64,000 nucleotides of DNA, from positions 806,001 through 870,000 of the forward strand of contig OZ253505.1 of assembly GCA_965262255.1 (NCBI GenBank), in the 5' to 3' direction. The notes beneath the pieces are model-generated. The model was not told the origin of the DNA, did not search any database, and saw nothing but the letters and a program-made list of their open reading frames with translations. Numbering within the stretch: position 1 is the first letter of the stretch; every line of letters begins with the position of its first letter. Made by a program: the position numbers and the translations under genes. Origin of the DNA: JANQQC01 sp965262255 (GTDB lineage: Bacteria > Pseudomonadota > Alphaproteobacteria > Caulobacterales > Hyphomonadaceae). Positions 1 to 9,795 of this stretch are shown in pieces.

Positions 1-84
1 TTAAAAAGGGCAAGAAGAACGGCGTTGAATGCCCTCTCGCAATCGCTGAAAAGGTTCAAACTAGAGATTTGGGTAAATAACTAT

Positions 85-232
85 GAAACTGTTGCGGAAC
101 ACAAAGTTTGAAAACACACCTACAAAATTTTGAATTTTAGGCGAATAGATGCCCTAGAATAAGGCATTTGGCGATCCAGATTGAGTGCAAATCATCGAAA
201 TTTGAGCGCGTAACGAGTTTCGCAACAGTCTC
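85..232. mobile_element. MITE-like element, family A copy 1
   Basis: A 148-bp non-coding element bounded by imperfect terminal inverted repeats: the left end reads GAAACTGTTGCG and the right end reads CGCAACAGTCTC. It is flanked on both sides by the 5-bp direct repeat ACTAT (80-84 and 233-237), which is the signature of transposition. Two further copies lie at 4699-4848 and 32992-33140, each with its own different 5-bp duplication. There is no room for a transposase, so it must have been moved in trans by an element not seen here. Confidence 0.85.
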
Positions 233-335
233 ACTATATAATCCCCTTCGCAATTTATGCACCTTGCTGTTGATGATCACTCGCGTTGCGCGACTGTACA
301 TCTAGTTCAATCTGCTTAACTTTACGGAGTTATTA

Positions 336-1582
336 ATGGACTCTATCTCTACAGGATCTTCTGAAGCCCCCCCCCCATAGGCGTTTCAGAGAGAAACTTC
401 AAGTCCAACACAATATGGACTGGCGATAACCTAGAGGTTATGCGCGGCCTAAACTCTAATACCGTTGATTTGATCTATCTAGATCCACTGTTCAATTCTA
501 ATCGTAACTATTCTGCTCCTGTAGGTAGTAAAGCCGCAGCTGCCGCCTTCAAAGACATGTGGACGTTGTCAGATATTGACGAATGCGAACATGGAGAGCT
601 CGCTGATCGCAGTCCGAAGACTTACGAGGTAATCCGGGCGGCTAGGTCAGTCGCTGGCAAGGGAATGCAGTCTTACCTGATCTTTATGGCTTTGAGGCTG
701 TTAGAAATGCGAAGGGTGCTTAAAAATAGTGGTAGCATATATCTTCATTGTGATGACACTGCTGGCGCATATTTGAAACTGCTCATGGATGCTGTGTTCG
801 GAAGGAAGAACTATAGGAACGAGATAATTTGGGGGTACAATAAAGGCGGTAGGCGAAAAGACGGGTTTAAGCGTTCACATGATGTCATTCATTTTTATGG
901 CATATCATCAGCAACTGCTTTTGTTCCTCTGCGCGTAGCTGACAGCAACGGAGAGTTTAAATTGCGCAAAGGGTTTCGCAAGAAAAATGGGGAGTGGTGG
1001 GTGCCAACAAAACCCGGTAAGGAATGTCTATCGTGGTAGGGAGATATCCCATCTCGCGAGACTAACACCCAAGGCAAAGAATGGACAGGTTATCCGACTC
1101 AAAAGCCGCTGGCATTACTAGAGAGAATCATCAAAGCCAGCTAAAACGAAGGCGATGTGGTGTTTAACCCATTCTGTGGGTGTGCTACAACGTTGGTCGC
1201 CGCTCACAACCTTGGGCGTAACTGGATTGGTTGCGATCTCAGTCCGTTGGCAGTCAAATTGGTAAATCAGCGAATACTAGAATTTGACCCGCTGTTCGCG
1301 AAGGCGATTAATCCGGACGAACCACCTAATCGTAGCGACGTTACGGGTGTTAAGCATTATAGTAAGAACAAGCGCCGTATATTCGGTCTGCAGGAAGGAC
1401 GTTGCAACGGATGCGGTGAAATGTTCCCTTTCCAGTTTATGGAGGTTGACCTCATTCTACCGAAGTCCAAAGGAGGTACGGATGCTTTTCAGAACTTACA
1501 GGTATTATGCAGTCACTGCAACAAGTCCAAAGGCAACAAGACTATGGCTGAGTGGAATGCGGCGCGAAAGAAACTCCTATGA
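336..1582 (+). pseudogene. DNA methyltransferase-HNH fusion, broken (copy 1)
   Basis: This is a beta-class (N6-adenine/N4-cytosine) DNA methyltransferase fused to a C-terminal HNH nuclease domain, now non-functional. A good start exists at ATG 336 behind CGGAG, but a C10 run (367-376) places it out of frame and it stops at TAG 378. In the methyltransferase frame, two nonsense codons interrupt the gene (TAG 1037-1039, TAA 1142-1144), both in the same frame, so they are point mutations rather than frameshifts. Motif IV reads LDPLF instead of DPPF, motif I reads FNPFCGCATT instead of FDPFCGCATT, and the HNH motif reads VDLI where paralogs have VDHK or VDHI. The zinc-type pairs CNGC and CSHC and the NLQVLC segment remain. 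It is closest to the copy at 23150-24410 (shared NSN, APIGS-like and AAAFKD-type segments). The accumulated active-site substitutions indicate an old pseudogene. Confidence 0.85.
367..376 (+). repeat. C10 homopolymer in 5' coding region
   Basis: Ten consecutive C directly after the first ten codons that follow ATG 336. With 10 C the ATG frame runs into TAG at 378. With 8 or 11 C it would join the methyltransferase frame. It is the poly-C counterpart of the G9 tracts in the three paralogs. Confidence 0.9.
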
Positions 1583-1916
1583 AGGATATTGCTTCGCGAT
1601 CAGCCGCTTATCATTAGACTTGGCTGTTCTGCACCGAAATGTGTCGAAATGTATATAATTCCCCGAACTAATGTCATTATTTCTATTCAGAAAATCAGTG
1701 ATTTTCAAAGTTCTGGTGGACAAAAGATACTCATTCGGTCAAATTTTGTTGGTGCTTCATTGAGACGTGACTATATACTAAGAGGAATTACGGAATACGT
1801 TAAACACCGAACTTAGAAGACGTATAAAGGAGTAATGTTACAAACCTGACTGAAACTTGTTTTCGGTTGACTTAGTGTAAGTTAGCCTTTGTTTCTTATA
1901 GGAAGGCTACGACCCG
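1583..1916. other. Intergenic, no gene seen
   Basis: 333 bp between the broken methyltransferase and the desaturase. No open frame here resembles a protein. The last 20 bases hold the desaturase ribosome-binding site (AGGAAGG). Confidence 0.6.
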
Positions 1917-2807
1917 ATGCTACCTCGTTCCATCGCAATACCTAAAAACTTGAAAACATTTGACGTAGGAAGTGCCTTTTCGGCGCTAGTCTACCCCATA
2001 CTTGGTATGATTTTGCTGGTAGTCGCGCTGCTACTCGGCGTATTTCTGACCAGTCTAGAACTGAAGTGGTACTACCTCCCCTTAGGTATTGGCCTAGTAC
2101 TTTTTAGTATCTTCGTATGCAATTTGGGAATTGGGCCTTTACACCGAATTATGCAACATAGGGCGGGAAAACTGACGATCCCGGGGCAAATTTTGACCAT
2201 GATCAACCTCATCATCGCGATGCAAGGTTGCGTAAAAGACTGGGTGAATTATCACAGCCAGCATCATCGATTTGCCGACAAACCTGGTGACCCTCATAAC
2301 CCCGCGGAATCACGAAAGTGGGCTTGGATCGGTTGGATATTGTTTAGAGACACTAAGGATTTGGCACGGCCAATGCCATTGTGGTTAAAGGATCATCCCG
2401 CTGTCGTCTGGATGGATCGATTTTACAACTCGATCTCAGTCGGAGTTCATTTGGGCGTTCCCCTCGTCGTGTACCTGATTGTTTGGCTAACCGGCGGCTC
2501 ACTACTTCTTACCGCCATTCTTCATGCATGTTTTGTAATTGGCCGCGCTATTCAGTTTCATGCGACGGTCTACGGAATAAACGTACTTGGCCACTTAAAA
2601 ACCCCCGTCTGGCTTGATCATTTTGTAGGGCTATTGACGGGAGGGGAAGCTTTCCACGACCATCACCACGACGAACCGCAGAGTGCGCTTCATCGACCAA
2701 GGCGCGGTATTTGGAACAGAATTGTAGATTATAACGGGACGGTGCTGCTTGTGATGGAAAAGATAGGGTTGGTAGGCAACCTAAAAATCGCGTCAAATTT
2801 TGCTTAA
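1917..2807 (+). CDS. Membrane fatty-acid (acyl-CoA type) desaturase
   Basis: A 296-residue integral membrane di-iron desaturase that would introduce a cis double bond, most likely delta-9, into acyl chains of membrane lipids. The three histidine boxes of the family are visible: HRIMQHR (residues 76-82), HSQHHR (113-118) and HDHHH near residue 245, the last in the form EAFHDHHHDEP. Hydrophobic stretches around 25-45 and 55-75, and again around 180-205, supply the membrane segments. The length is typical of bacterial stearoyl-CoA-desaturase-like enzymes. ATG 1917 follows AGGAAGG at a good distance. It stands alone, between accessory genes. Substrate and position specificity cannot be read from the sequence. 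Confidence 0.9.
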   Translation: MLPRSIAIPKNLKTFDVGSAFSALVYPILGMILLVVALLLGVFLTSLELKWYYLPLGIGLVLFSIFVCNLGIGPLHRIMQHRAGKLTIPGQILTMINLIIAMQGCVKDWVNYHSQHHRFADKPGDPHNPAESRKWAWIGWILFRDTKDLARPMPLWLKDHPAVVWMDRFYNSISVGVHLGVPLVVYLIVWLTGGSLLLTAILHACFVIGRAIQFHATVYGINVLGHLKTPVWLDHFVGLLTGGEAFHDHHHDEPQSALHRPRRGIWNRIVDYNGTVLLVMEKIGLVGNLKIASNFA

Positions 2808-2918
2808 TCGGTGTAACTTTTGGCGAATCAAAGTTAGTTGAGCTAAAAATTGCGACGCTAAGTTATAATATATGGAATGAGGGTTTCCGTGAATAGGATA
2901 ATTCTATAGGAGCCAAAA

Positions 2919-4643
2919 ATGCGCGGGATTAATTGGAAGAGTTTGTTCTCCTCTACCACTTTGGCGGTCGTATTGGCAATTACCAGTATGACCTTGGTTT
3001 CTTGCGGAAGCGAGTCCAATAAGAAAAGCCCGCCGCCACCTTCACCGCCGACCGCCACCACTTGGCAAAAAGACTATTATTTGCCGCGTGGGACGTACAA
3101 GAATCGATGTCAGTTCGTTAGGACAGGAATACAACCGGGAACGAATACCCCTTACATCGACGTAAAGGGTTCCATGCTTGAAGAACTTTTTTATCTCCGA
3201 TCTTTAACCCGTGAAACGTATCTGTTTAGATCAGACTTAACCGACTTCGATCCTAGTCCATACAATAAAGTTCAAGCAACATTCGCTGCACACTCAGAGA
3301 AAATGGAAGAGTATTTCCAAGAGTTGAAGACAAAGGAGCTAACTGCATCAAATAACCCTAAAGATAGGTTCCACTTCACTTACACAACTACGGATTGGGT
3401 AAATCGCACCCAAAATATCGCGAAACCTTCCTACGGAATAAGTTGGGTAGATTTGGGCGGCACTGAGGTTAGGAATGGCCGAACCTACGTCAAAATTCCA
3501 CGCGACTATCGCGTCAAATATGTCGTACCTAACTCTCCGGCCGCTGAGGTGATTGCTGGCTCGCCAAAAGTCAAACGTGGTGACAAGTTGCTAAAAGTTA
3601 ATGGCGTTGACTTTCTCCGCAGTAACAACAGTTCTGCACTGAATGTGGCATTCGGTGCTCCGACTGGCACATCTACAACATTTGTCTTCTCGGATGTTGA
3701 TTCTGGCCAAGAAAAAACTGTCGTAATAAAGACAAAAGAGATTACTCAAAAACCTGTCAACAAGGCTACCATCTTGGAGATAGGGGAAGAAAAGGTGGGA
3801 TATATTCATTACCTTACATTTGCTACGAAAGATTCGGATAGTACGATTCATAACGCCATCAAAGACTTCAAATCTAAAGGCGTTACCGACTTAGTACTTG
3901 ACTTGCGTTACAATGGTGGTGGATACGAATATGTGTCGTCAATGATTGCCTATATGATTGCGGGGAAAAGCAGAACCAGACGGAAGATATTTTCCAAACA
4001 AAGGTTCCATGAGGGTGCAGGAAATAGAAATCCTGTGACAGGTAGAATTGAGCAACCTCTCGGATTTATTGACTTAGGCTACGGAGCACCGTATTTTTCG
4101 ATTCCCCGTGGTACTGCGTTAGAATCGCTAAATTTGGGTAAAGTTTACATTCTATCTACGGAACGCACGTGCAGTGCTAGCGAGGGATTGATAAATGGCC
4201 TAGTTGGTATCGATGTGGAAGTTATACTGATTGGAGGAACCACTTGCGGCAAACCATACGCGTTTTATGGGGAAGATAACTGCGGCATTACTTATTTTAC
4301 GATTCAAGTACAGTCAGAGAATCATAAGGGGTTTGGAGAATTTGCAGATGGGTTTGTTCCTAGTAGCGTGGCCGAAGGGGCTAAATTGAAGGGGTGTACT
4401 GTAGCTGACGATTTCACGAAACAGTTAGGTGATTCAAAGGAGGCTCTCCTCGCAGCGGCTCTTAAATACCGAAAGGATGGAACGTGTCCAGCAACGCCGT
4501 CGCCACCTAGCCCACCAACAAGTACAGTAGATGTGATTGCTTCCAGCGAAGGAATGGTAAGTCAATACACACCGAGGTCGGAGTTGGAAGCACCTGAGGA
4601 TCCTTTTTATATTGAAGCTCGTATTTTGACTCCGAGAAACTAG
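2919..4643 (+). CDS. S41-family peptidase lipoprotein (copy 1)
   Basis: A 574-residue secreted C-terminal-processing-type serine protease anchored as a lipoprotein. The N-terminus has a signal peptide ending in the lipobox LVSC, followed by a short proline-rich linker. A PDZ-like segment lies around residues 190-270 (SPAAEV, KRGDKLLKVNG), and the S41 core follows with DLRYNGGG. The active site is the SASE motif with nucleophile Ser419 and general base Lys445 (TTCGKPY). Cys residues flank both catalytic residues (C418, C443). The C-terminus ends with a short tail after a second proline patch. AGGAG precedes the ATG. It is the first of three tandem paralogs and is about 85 percent alike to the next by eye. 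Its role is probably trimming or degrading envelope or external proteins; the substrate is unknown. Confidence 0.9.
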   Translation: MRGINWKSLFSSTTLAVVLAITSMTLVSCGSESNKKSPPPPSPPTATTWQKDYYLPRGTYKNRCQFVRTGIQPGTNTPYIDVKGSMLEELFYLRSLTRETYLFRSDLTDFDPSPYNKVQATFAAHSEKMEEYFQELKTKELTASNNPKDRFHFTYTTTDWVNRTQNIAKPSYGISWVDLGGTEVRNGRTYVKIPRDYRVKYVVPNSPAAEVIAGSPKVKRGDKLLKVNGVDFLRSNNSSALNVAFGAPTGTSTTFVFSDVDSGQEKTVVIKTKEITQKPVNKATILEIGEEKVGYIHYLTFATKDSDSTIHNAIKDFKSKGVTDLVLDLRYNGGGYEYVSSMIAYMIAGKSRTRRKIFSKQRFHEGAGNRNPVTGRIEQPLGFIDLGYGAPYFSIPRGTALESLNLGKVYILSTERTCSASEGLINGLVGIDVEVILIGGTTCGKPYAFYGEDNCGITYFTIQVQSENHKGFGEFADGFVPSSVAEGAKLKGCTVADDFTKQLGDSKEALLAAALKYRKDGTCPATPSPPSPPTSTVDVIASSEGMVSQYTPRSELEAPEDPFYIEARILTPRN

Positions 4644-4698
4644 CCGTGGTTTGTCTTGCAATCAGAACAAATGCCATAATCAACCTTCCTCTTAATTT

Positions 4699-4848
4699 GA
4701 GACTGTTGCGTAACGCGTTACTCCCCAGAATTTCTCAGTCGTTCTGTCAAACGGGATTGCCGATTGCCTTATTCTAGGGGCAACTAATCGCCGAAACTTC
4801 AAGCTTGCTGTTGAACTTTCCCCATATCCGGTGTTTCGCAAAAGTTTC
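4699..4848. mobile_element. MITE-like element, family A copy 2 (inverted)
   Basis: A 150-bp element in the opposite orientation to the copies at 85 and 32992. The left end reads GAGACTGTTGCG and the right end reads CGCAAAAGTTTC. It is flanked by the duplicated target AATTT (4694-4698 and 4849-4853). It sits between two tandem peptidase genes. Confidence 0.85.
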
Positions 4849-5421
4849 AATTTGAATAGTTTGCGCGGTCATTTCGGTTTGACTATGCGGGGATTAGGGA
4901 GACAACTTGCGACCCGGTGATCTAATTCAAAAACGGAGCGAAATTTGAACTGTTAGTTCGTTTGAACAGTTACAGGCTTGATTTGATATCAAGAAGAGAA
5001 TCTAAGACGTTGAATCGAGATCGTATTGATTTTATGTTGAATGAGCGAAAGGCGATGTTTATCGTATTGTTTTTTGGCCGATCTTCCAGAACCAACCTGT
5101 TTTGTCTGCCAGCAAAAGTAAGGACGGAACTTGATGGTTTATGGTACCGCTTTTCGCCGCTCGAATGCAACATTTTTCTAAATACAACCCATCTAGCGAC
5201 AAAAGACTCAGCGGTTGGCTTGCGTTTCTGGTTCGCAGAGTTGGCACTACGCAAATTTCTAATTGTGGAGTTTTACGTAAAACAATCTATTTTGAAATTT
5301 CGACCGTTCTAAAATTGTGATGATATTGACACAGGAAAAACACACACCACATGTAATTTCGGATTTTCGATACATGAGATTCTAATATTGGATCAACCCG
5401 AATCTCTTTGGAGCTATTTTG
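4849..5421. other. Intergenic region duplicated with the peptidase genes
   Basis: 573 bp without a convincing gene. The start (about 4855-4905, containing GCGGTCATTTCGGTTTGAC) reappears at 7262-7310 downstream of the next paralog, and the segment just before the gene (about 5325-5370) resembles 7712-7760. The duplication unit of the peptidase array therefore includes its upstream region, probably with the promoter. Overlapping open frames here on both strands look non-coding. Confidence 0.6.
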
Positions 5422-7200
5422 ATGCATAGCATTCAATGGAAGAATGTTTTCTCAACGACAGCGCTTAGTGCCATACTGATAGTTGCAAATTTGTCAGTCG
5501 CTTCGTGTGGCGGTTCTAAGGGGGGGGGCTCGCCACCAACGGTACCGCCCACTGGAACAGTTCCACCTACGGTTCCTCCTAGCCCACCACCGCCTCCTAC
5601 TCCACCGCCGACCGCCACTACTTGGCAAAAAGACTATTATTTGCCGCGTAGTACTTACATGAATCGATGTCAGTTCGTTAGAACGGGAACGCAACCTGGA
5701 ACGAATACCCCTTACAATGACGTGAGGGGGTCTATGCTTGAAGAATTGTTTTATCTCCGATCTTTAACCCGTGAAACATATCTGTTTAGATCAGACTTAA
5801 CCGACTTCGATCCTAGTCCATACAATAAAGTTCAAGCAACATTCGCTGCCCATTCAGAGAAGATGGAGGAGTACTTCCAAGAGTTGAAGACAAAGGAGCT
5901 AACAGCATCAAATAACCCTAAAGATAGGTTCCACTTCACTTACCCAACTGCGGAATATTTAGTTCTCACACTTAATATCGCGCAACCTTCTTACGGAATA
6001 AGTTGGGTGAATTTGGGCGGCACTGAGGTTAGGGATGGCCGAACCTACGTCAAAATTCCGCGCGACTATCGCGTTAGATTTGTCTTACCAGACTCTCCGG
6101 CCGCTGAAGTGATTGCTGGCTCGCCAAAAGTCAAACGTGGTGACAAGTTGCTAAAAGTTAATGGTGTTGACTTTCTCCGCAGTAACAACACTTCTGCACT
6201 AAATTTGGCATTCGGTGCTCCTACTGGCACATCTACAACATTTGTCCTCTCGGATGTTGATTCTGGTCAAGAAAAAACTGTAGTAATAAAGCCGAAAGAG
6301 ATTACTCAAAAACCTGTTAATAAGGCTACCATCTTGGAGGTAGGAGAAGAAAAGGTAGGATATGTTCATTACACTACTTTTTTCACGAAGGATTCTGATA
6401 GTACGATTCATAACGCCATCAAAGACTTCAAATCTAAAGGCGTTACCGACTTAGTACTTGATTTGCGTTACAATGGCGGTGGATACACGTATGTTTCGTC
6501 AATGCTTGGCTATATGATTGCGGGGAAAAGTAGAACCAGAGGGAAGATATTTTCTAAAGACAGGTATCATGAGGGGGCAGGAAATAGAAATCCTGTTACA
6601 GGTGATATTGAACCGCCGCTTGGATTTATTGACGCAGGGCTCGGAGGACCGTATTTTTCGATTCCCCGTGGTACTGCGTTAGAATCGCTAAATTTGGGTA
6701 AGGTTTACATTCTATCTACGGAAGACACGTGCAGTGCTAGCGAGGGATTGATAAATGGCCTAGTTGGTATCGATGTGGAAGTTATACTGATTGGAGGAAC
6801 CACGTGCGGAAAACCATACGGGTTTTATGGTGAAGATAACTGCGGCATTACTTATTTTACGATTCAAGTACAGTCAGAGAATCATAAAGGTTTTGGAGAA
6901 TATGGAGATGGGTTTGTTCCTAGTACCGTTGCCGAAGGGGCTAAATTGAAGGGATGTACTGTAGCTGACGATTTCACGAAACAGTTAGGTGATTCAGCGG
7001 AGGCTCTCCTTGCAGCAGCGCTAAAATATCGAAAGGATGGAACGTGTCCACCATCGCCGTCGCCACCTAGCCCACCAAGTACGGTAGATGTGATAGCTTC
7101 CAGCGAAGGAATGGCAAGCGAGTACACACCGAGGTCAGAGTTGGAAGTTCCCGAGGATCCTTATTATTTTGATGCTCGTATTTTGACTCCAAGAAACTAG
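5422..7200 (+). CDS. S41-family peptidase lipoprotein (copy 2), with G9 tract
   Basis: A 592-residue paralog of the preceding gene, with the same order: signal peptide with lipobox SVASC, proline-rich linker, PDZ-like segment, S41 core with DLRYNGGG, catalytic Ser438 in SASE and Lys464 in TTCGKPY, and a C-terminal acidic tail. ATG 5422 was chosen over the in-frame TTG 5419 because it aligns with the start of the paralogs. A run of nine G (5520-5528) encodes the Lys-Gly-Gly-Gly that follows the lipobox Cys by a few residues. The gene is in frame as sequenced, but one slipped base would stop translation early. The longer linker and the tract are the main differences from copy 1, which has no homopolymer. 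Confidence 0.9.
   Translation: MHSIQWKNVFSTTALSAILIVANLSVASCGGSKGGGSPPTVPPTGTVPPTVPPSPPPPPTPPPTATTWQKDYYLPRSTYMNRCQFVRTGTQPGTNTPYNDVRGSMLEELFYLRSLTRETYLFRSDLTDFDPSPYNKVQATFAAHSEKMEEYFQELKTKELTASNNPKDRFHFTYPTAEYLVLTLNIAQPSYGISWVNLGGTEVRDGRTYVKIPRDYRVRFVLPDSPAAEVIAGSPKVKRGDKLLKVNGVDFLRSNNTSALNLAFGAPTGTSTTFVLSDVDSGQEKTVVIKPKEITQKPVNKATILEVGEEKVGYVHYTTFFTKDSDSTIHNAIKDFKSKGVTDLVLDLRYNGGGYTYVSSMLGYMIAGKSRTRGKIFSKDRYHEGAGNRNPVTGDIEPPLGFIDAGLGGPYFSIPRGTALESLNLGKVYILSTEDTCSASEGLINGLVGIDVEVILIGGTTCGKPYGFYGEDNCGITYFTIQVQSENHKGFGEYGDGFVPSTVAEGAKLKGCTVADDFTKQLGDSAEALLAAALKYRKDGTCPPSPSPPSPPSTVDVIASSEGMASEYTPRSELEVPEDPYYFDARILTPRN
5520..5528 (+). repeat. G9 homopolymer after lipobox
   Basis: Nine consecutive G at codons 33-36 of the second S41 peptidase, between the lipobox Cys and the proline-rich linker. 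The frame is open through it (ON as sequenced). The same length recurs in three methyltransferase genes of this window. Confidence 0.85.
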
Positions 7201-7811
7201 CCGTGGTTTGTCTTGCGATCGGAACCTAGGCTAAGCCAAACTTTCCTCATGAATTGAATGGTTTGAGCGGTCATTTCGGTTTGACTAAGCGGGGATTGGG
7301 AAGATAATCCGCTTTGCTTGATCAATTTAATAACTCGATGTTAAACAGGCCCTTGCTTAATTTGATACCAATTAGCGAATCATAGGAGGTTAGATAGATA
7401 TCGGACCGATGGTACATTGATCGAGAGAAAAGCAATGTTTTCAGGAAAGCTCCTAGTTTGCTTTGCTAAGACTATCTAGTAAATCCCTGCGGCAAGATTA
7501 GATTTAAGTTTGGACGTGTGTCGTAGCGTTGGTACACTCTTAGCCGCGGAAATTTGCTTGATTGGGCATATCAATTGAAGAAAAACTCGCGACAGTATCA
7601 TGAGCTTTGTATTGGTTCCCCTAGTTGCACGAGCAAACACAGGCAATTGCCGAATGAACTTAGAAATGGACATATTTGAAATTACGACCTTGATCACATA
7701 AAATGATAAAGTTCTTGACCCGGAAAAATCAAACACCATATATATTGTTAGATTTACGGATATAGAGGTTCAAACAGTTTGATTGAATTGAGTCTCCGCG
7801 GAGAAACATTG
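7201..7811. other. Intergenic, duplicated leader of the peptidase array
   Basis: 611 bp with no convincing gene. The first 100 bases resemble the region after the first peptidase and the last 100 bases resemble the leader of copy 2. GGAG at about 7800 is the ribosome-binding site for the next gene. Confidence 0.55.
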
Positions 7812-9743
7812 ATGCTTAGCGCTCATCGTAAGAAAATATTCTCGTCTTCTGCACTTGCGGTAGTGCTTGTTGCTACAAGCTTGTCACTGGTAGCGTGTGG
7901 AAGTTCATCTAAAGGTGCAAACCCTCCAAGTCCTCCTCCGGTTGGGGTTGGTCCTCCTCCAGCACCTCCTCCTGTACCCCCCAGTCCTCCTCCAGCACCT
8001 CCTCCTGTACCCCCCAGTCCACCGCCAGCTCCTCCGCCGGAACCCCCTGGTCCACCGCCAGCTCCTCCTCCAGAACCCCCTAGTCCACCGCCCCCACCAG
8101 GGCCTCCCCCTCCTCCCGTACCTCCTGGAACGCCCGTTCGCTTTATTTGGGAGAAAGGTCAATTTCGAAATCAATCAGAATACGAAAACAAATGTGTGTT
8201 TCCGCGAACTGGACCGAATACCTTCAATAAAAATAGGCCAGCGTGGGCCGAATCTCAATCTACGATTGAAGATGAACTGTTTTTTCTTAGGTCCTGGACT
8301 AACAAAACTTATCTTTGGAATGACGAAGTCGTCGACCGAGATCCTAATACATATAGTACAAAGAAAACCGATAAAGATACACATTATAATGATATGAAGA
8401 AATACTTTGACACGCTAATTGTTTCTCCCAATACAACACCTTCTGGTCGACAAAAGGATGATTTTCATTATATACAAAAATTAGAAAACTATATTCAGAA
8501 CCGAGATTCACAAGCTGCCCCTGCATTTGGCATCGCTTGGACGATCTTGTCGTCTAACAACCGTCTTCCGCGCGAAATTCGAGTGAGGTATGTAGACCCT
8601 CAATCCCCTGCTGATATAGCAGGTGTAAAAAGGGGGGATCGATTAAAGAAAATTGGCGCCATTGACGCGGAATACGGTGGGTTTAACGACAGTAATAATC
8701 ATCTGCAAGTAATAAATCAGGTTTTTAGAGATTCATTGTCAACGGGGTATACGGCTACCTTGGAACTTGAAGACTACAAAACAGGAGTTAAACGTTCTGT
8801 TGCACTTACATCGGCTCAAGTTGTACATAATCCGGTTAACGTTTCTAAAGTAATTACTACTCCAGAGGGAAAGAAGATAGGTTATATACACTTTACCACT
8901 TTTAATCCTCGTCGGGCTGAAGATGCAATTAACACAGCGATTGGTGTATTGAGTGAAGCCGAAGTTGATGACTTAGTGCTTGATTTGAGATACAACGGAG
9001 GAGGACTCCTTTATTTATCTTCGCAAGTTGCTTACATGGTAGCCGGGAAAGAGAATACAAAGGACAAAAATTATGCAACGTTTAAGTACAATCAAGATGC
9101 AGGAAATAAAAACCCCACGAACGGAAGTGCAAACACCCCATTAGAGTTTGTTGATAAGTGTCTCGGTTACTCCATTCGCCCGTGTACTAACTCCAACCGA
9201 ACTCCCTTGCAAACTCTTGATTTAAAGAGAGTTTATATTCTTGTTGGCAGAGGAACGGCGAGCGCAAGCGAAGCAGTTATTAATGGATTAGCTGGAGCAG
9301 ATATTGAAGTCATATTGATTGGAGATACAACCCGTGGAAAGCCATATGGTTTTTTGCCAACAGATGTATGTGGAAATGTCTACTATACCATTCAATTTCA
9401 AATCGCAAATCACAAAGGATTTGGAGATTATCAAGACGGAATTGGACCAACAAATTCTACTTCGACCTTTGATACCGAAATAAAGGGGTGCATAGTTCAA
9501 GATGACTTTTCGAATAATCTTGGCGATGAGAAAGAAGGATTGTTCGCCGCAGCAATACATCATCAAAGAACAGGAAAATGTCCAGCTTCACCGCCAAGCC
9601 CTCCGACAGACGGACGATCGCTAATCGCTAGTGCCGATTTATCTTCCGTTTCTGCAACTGATCCTTTACTTAGCTTAACTGAGAAACCTTGGTATGAGGA
9701 CTACTTGGATATGACTGTACCAAACAATTTCTATTACGATTAA
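7812..9743 (+). CDS. S41-family peptidase lipoprotein (copy 3), long proline-rich linker
   Basis: A 643-residue, more diverged member of the peptidase array. The signal peptide ends in the lipobox LVAC. A proline-rich spacer of about 65 residues follows, built from four 11-residue units. The PDZ-like segment (SPADIAGVKRGDRLKKIG) and S41 core (DLRYNGGG) come next, with Ser484 in SASE and Lys510 in TTRGKPYG. In contrast to copies 1 and 2, Ala and Arg replace the two Cys next to the catalytic residues. The C-terminal region keeps the conserved GC-x-V-x-DDF segment. ATG 7812 was chosen because the N-terminus then aligns with the paralogs and a GGAG lies in front; the TTG 33 bases upstream is less likely. 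It probably cleaves envelope or secreted proteins. Confidence 0.9.
   Translation: MLSAHRKKIFSSSALAVVLVATSLSLVACGSSSKGANPPSPPPVGVGPPPAPPPVPPSPPPAPPPVPPSPPPAPPPEPPGPPPAPPPEPPSPPPPPGPPPPPVPPGTPVRFIWEKGQFRNQSEYENKCVFPRTGPNTFNKNRPAWAESQSTIEDELFFLRSWTNKTYLWNDEVVDRDPNTYSTKKTDKDTHYNDMKKYFDTLIVSPNTTPSGRQKDDFHYIQKLENYIQNRDSQAAPAFGIAWTILSSNNRLPREIRVRYVDPQSPADIAGVKRGDRLKKIGAIDAEYGGFNDSNNHLQVINQVFRDSLSTGYTATLELEDYKTGVKRSVALTSAQVVHNPVNVSKVITTPEGKKIGYIHFTTFNPRRAEDAINTAIGVLSEAEVDDLVLDLRYNGGGLLYLSSQVAYMVAGKENTKDKNYATFKYNQDAGNKNPTNGSANTPLEFVDKCLGYSIRPCTNSNRTPLQTLDLKRVYILVGRGTASASEAVINGLAGADIEVILIGDTTRGKPYGFLPTDVCGNVYYTIQFQIANHKGFGDYQDGIGPTNSTSTFDTEIKGCIVQDDFSNNLGDEKEGLFAAAIHHQRTGKCPASPPSPPTDGRSLIASADLSSVSATDPLLSLTEKPWYEDYLDMTVPNNFYYD
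7953..8084 (+). repeat. Four 33-bp in-frame tandem repeats (proline-rich linker)
   Basis: Four consecutive 33-bp units encode PPPAPPPVPPS twice, then PPPAPPPEPPG and PPPAPPPEPPS. The first two units are almost identical in DNA, pointing to recent duplication. The repeat lengthens the spacer between lipid anchor and protease domain, and unit number can change without breaking the frame. Confidence 0.85.
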
Positions 9744-9795
9744 CCTTAAGTTGTTCGTAAAGGATGAATGCAAATAGTGGTCATATAGATACCGT

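Noticed and set aside
4962..5312. 116-codon + strand frame and overlapping 94-codon - strand frame in the peptidase intergenic region
   Set aside because: They overlap each other on opposite strands, lack ribosome-binding sites, and match no family. The related spacer at 7201-7811 does not keep the frame.
7897..8397. 166-codon frame inside the third S41 gene, and the Arg/Trp-rich frame on the opposite strand
   Set aside because: Both are shadows of the proline-rich repeat of the peptidase.
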